NCBI RefSeq assembly: GCF_018274325.1
Contig: NZ_JAGVRH010000004.1
Span: 1-47,068, forward strand
DNA length: 47,068 nt
Origin: 'Fragaria x ananassa' phyllody phytoplasma
GTDB taxonomy: Bacteria; Bacillota_I; Bacilli_A; Acholeplasmatales; Acholeplasmataceae
Reading direction: 5' to 3'
A model generated the notes under the pieces. That model was not told where the DNA came from, searched no databases, and saw nothing but the letters and a program-made list of their open reading frames with translations. Within the stretch, counting starts at the first letter, position 1, and each line of letters opens with the position of its first letter. This document shows, in pieces, positions 45,979-47,068 of this stretch. A program made the translations under genes and the position numbers.

Positions 45979-46731
45979 ATGACAAATAATTTTAATGAGG
46001 AATTAATACAAGAAATTAAAATATCGTTTAAATTTGCGGTATCAAAAAACAATAATAATAGAAGCAGTCATAAAGTAAATAATATTCACAACACAATTGC
46101 GAAACATTTAGAAAAATTGCTCGGTAGTGAATACAACATCGTAACTGAAACTATAAGCAAAACCACACACAATAAAAAAGACAAAAATACAAAAATTAAA
46201 GGGAGATATAACGAAAAAAAAGTAGATATAGCAATTAAAAGAAAACATGATAATAAAATAATCTCTGGTATTGGCATAAAATTCCCGTTAAGTAGTTTTC
46301 AGAAAAATAAAAATAATTATTTTGAAAATATGTTAGGTGAAACCGCTAATATTCGAAGCAATAATATTCCTTATTTTCAAATAATGATTTTACTCCAACA
46401 AATACCTAATTTTTCCAGCAAAAAAGGACCAATTTCTTTTACTATTGTAGATGATAAATTAATGGAAAATTATGTTACTTTGTCAAAAGATAATATAACA
46501 TCTTTTTTTCATTCTCCTTTAAAAACTTTGATTTTAATATTAAAAGATAATATAAAAAAGGAAAATCAACAATTTAAAGATCAACAAGAGTATTCAAACT
46601 TTTATAACAACAATCCATTTACATTTACTTCTTCTGAATTTGATACAATTAAATTTGATTCGGGAGTTATTTTAAATGAATATTCTAGTTTCATTGAAAA
46701 AATTTCTTATCTAATAAAAGGTTTTCAATAA
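45979..46731 (+). CDS. putative restriction endonuclease partner
   Basis: 250 aa. A helical N-terminus (1-60), then a PD-(D/E)XK-like core: Asp83 in KKVDIAIKRK, followed by SGIGIKFP (96-103), where Lys101 would be the catalytic Lys but the expected acidic residue two before it is Gly99. The next stretch NNYFENMLGETANIR (112-126) is rich in acidic residues that could substitute. It lies 13 bases after the methylase with an AAAGGAT site. No signal or membrane helix. Position, size and core suggest the cutting subunit of a type II system, active or disabled; recognition sequence unknown. Confidence 0.55.
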   Translation: MTNNFNEELIQEIKISFKFAVSKNNNNRSSHKVNNIHNTIAKHLEKLLGSEYNIVTETISKTTHNKKDKNTKIKGRYNEKKVDIAIKRKHDNKIISGIGIKFPLSSFQKNKNNYFENMLGETANIRSNNIPYFQIMILLQQIPNFSSKKGPISFTIVDDKLMENYVTLSKDNITSFFHSPLKTLILILKDNIKKENQQFKDQQEYSNFYNNNPFTFTSSEFDTIKFDSGVILNEYSSFIEKISYLIKGFQ

Positions 46732-47068
46732 AAAAATCAATTAATAAATAAATGATTAAATTTAATGCCCTCAATTAAGGAGGGCAATTTGTGTTGACTT
46801 TTTATTCTTATGGTTAAAAAAATGGTTTTCATTGAACAACTATAATACCTCTAAAACACATTATTTTGCTCCTATATGACGTTTTAAACTAAAATTAGAA
46901 GACCCCCACTAACTATAAATATAACCTAATTTAAAGGTCAATATTTTGAGTTTTTATTTTTTTCATTAGTTAATTTATTTTCTTAATCTATATTTTTTAG
47001 ATAATTACGTAAAAAAATTATTTTATTTAAATTTTAGTATTGACAAGAATCTAATATATAAGAGTATA
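46732..47068. other. right-end region after the cassette
   Basis: Contains the second direct repeat (46741-46795) and about 270 A+T-rich bases with no gene. A promoter-like TTGACA at 47040-47045 is followed by an A/T-rich -10 region at the very edge and would read out of the window. Confidence 0.45.
46741..46795 (+). repeat. direct repeat, right copy, with intact hairpin
   Basis: 55 bases nearly identical to 44311-44364. It includes a copy of the final transposase codons and a GCCCTC/GAGGGC hairpin (46767-46785) that may terminate the cassette transcript, although the T run is weak. Confidence 0.75.

Noticed and set aside
44457-46731. Type I or BREX-type defence island
   Set aside because: Only a methylase and one nuclease-like gene are present; no helicase/translocase, specificity subunit or PglZ-like gene is nearby.

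Overview
The window looks like a stretch of a 'Candidatus Phytoplasma' chromosome (wall-less, insect- and plant-borne Mollicutes). Reasons: extreme A+T richness; UGA used as stop with UGG for Trp (standard code, unlike Mycoplasma and Spiroplasma); several genes carrying the sequence-variable mosaic (SVM) signal peptide of phytoplasma effectors; debris of potential mobile units (PMU-type sigma factor, IS3/tra5 transposase, terminal repeats); and acetate kinase, peptide ABC transporter, HlyIII and CorC-type genes of a reduced host-dependent metabolism. The species cannot be assigned from the sequence alone.

Layout. (1) 1-6140: decayed mobile/effector island with broken lipoprotein-like and repeat-protein genes, a truncated sigma factor interrupted by a 1.7-kb element with 40-bp inverted ends (2701-4424) that carries a secreted 268-aa protein, and three SVM genes (two open, one broken). 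(2) 6262-16301, minus strand: Nudix hydrolase, a peptide ABC transporter (oppF-oppD, then oppA-oppB-oppC) and a 1,017-aa coiled-coil protein. (3) 17171-29208, plus strand: glnS, a ruined pcrA/uvrD helicase with a 404-bp insert, secG, hlyIII, ackA, tRNA-Ser, a ruined priA and a CNNM/CBS membrane protein. (4) 29296-41136, minus strand: pth, the nusA-ylxR-infB-rbfA operon, a two-nuclease-domain protein, smpB, ppa, an rRNA methylase, thiI, a membrane coiled-coil protein and a His-Gln-Leu-Trp tRNA operon with a clear promoter and terminator. (5) 41160-47068: second accessory region with a dead amino-acid permease, a HIT hydrolase, a secreted OTU-like protein, a 152-bp MITE, an IS3 transposase remnant and a DNA methyltransferase/restriction-like gene pair between direct repeats.

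Most notable: a membrane-anchored or secreted protein whose OTU-protease His motif precedes its Cys motif (a possible circular permutation); a restriction-modification-like cassette framed by duplicated transposase 3' ends; a perfect-TIR MITE whose interior is the 5' region of the PMU sigma factor; a 40-nt repeat present four times whose substitutions keep one reading frame alike; and parallel decay of two DNA-maintenance helicases, PcrA and PriA, within 9 kb. All functional calls are from reading motifs by eye; no database search was run.
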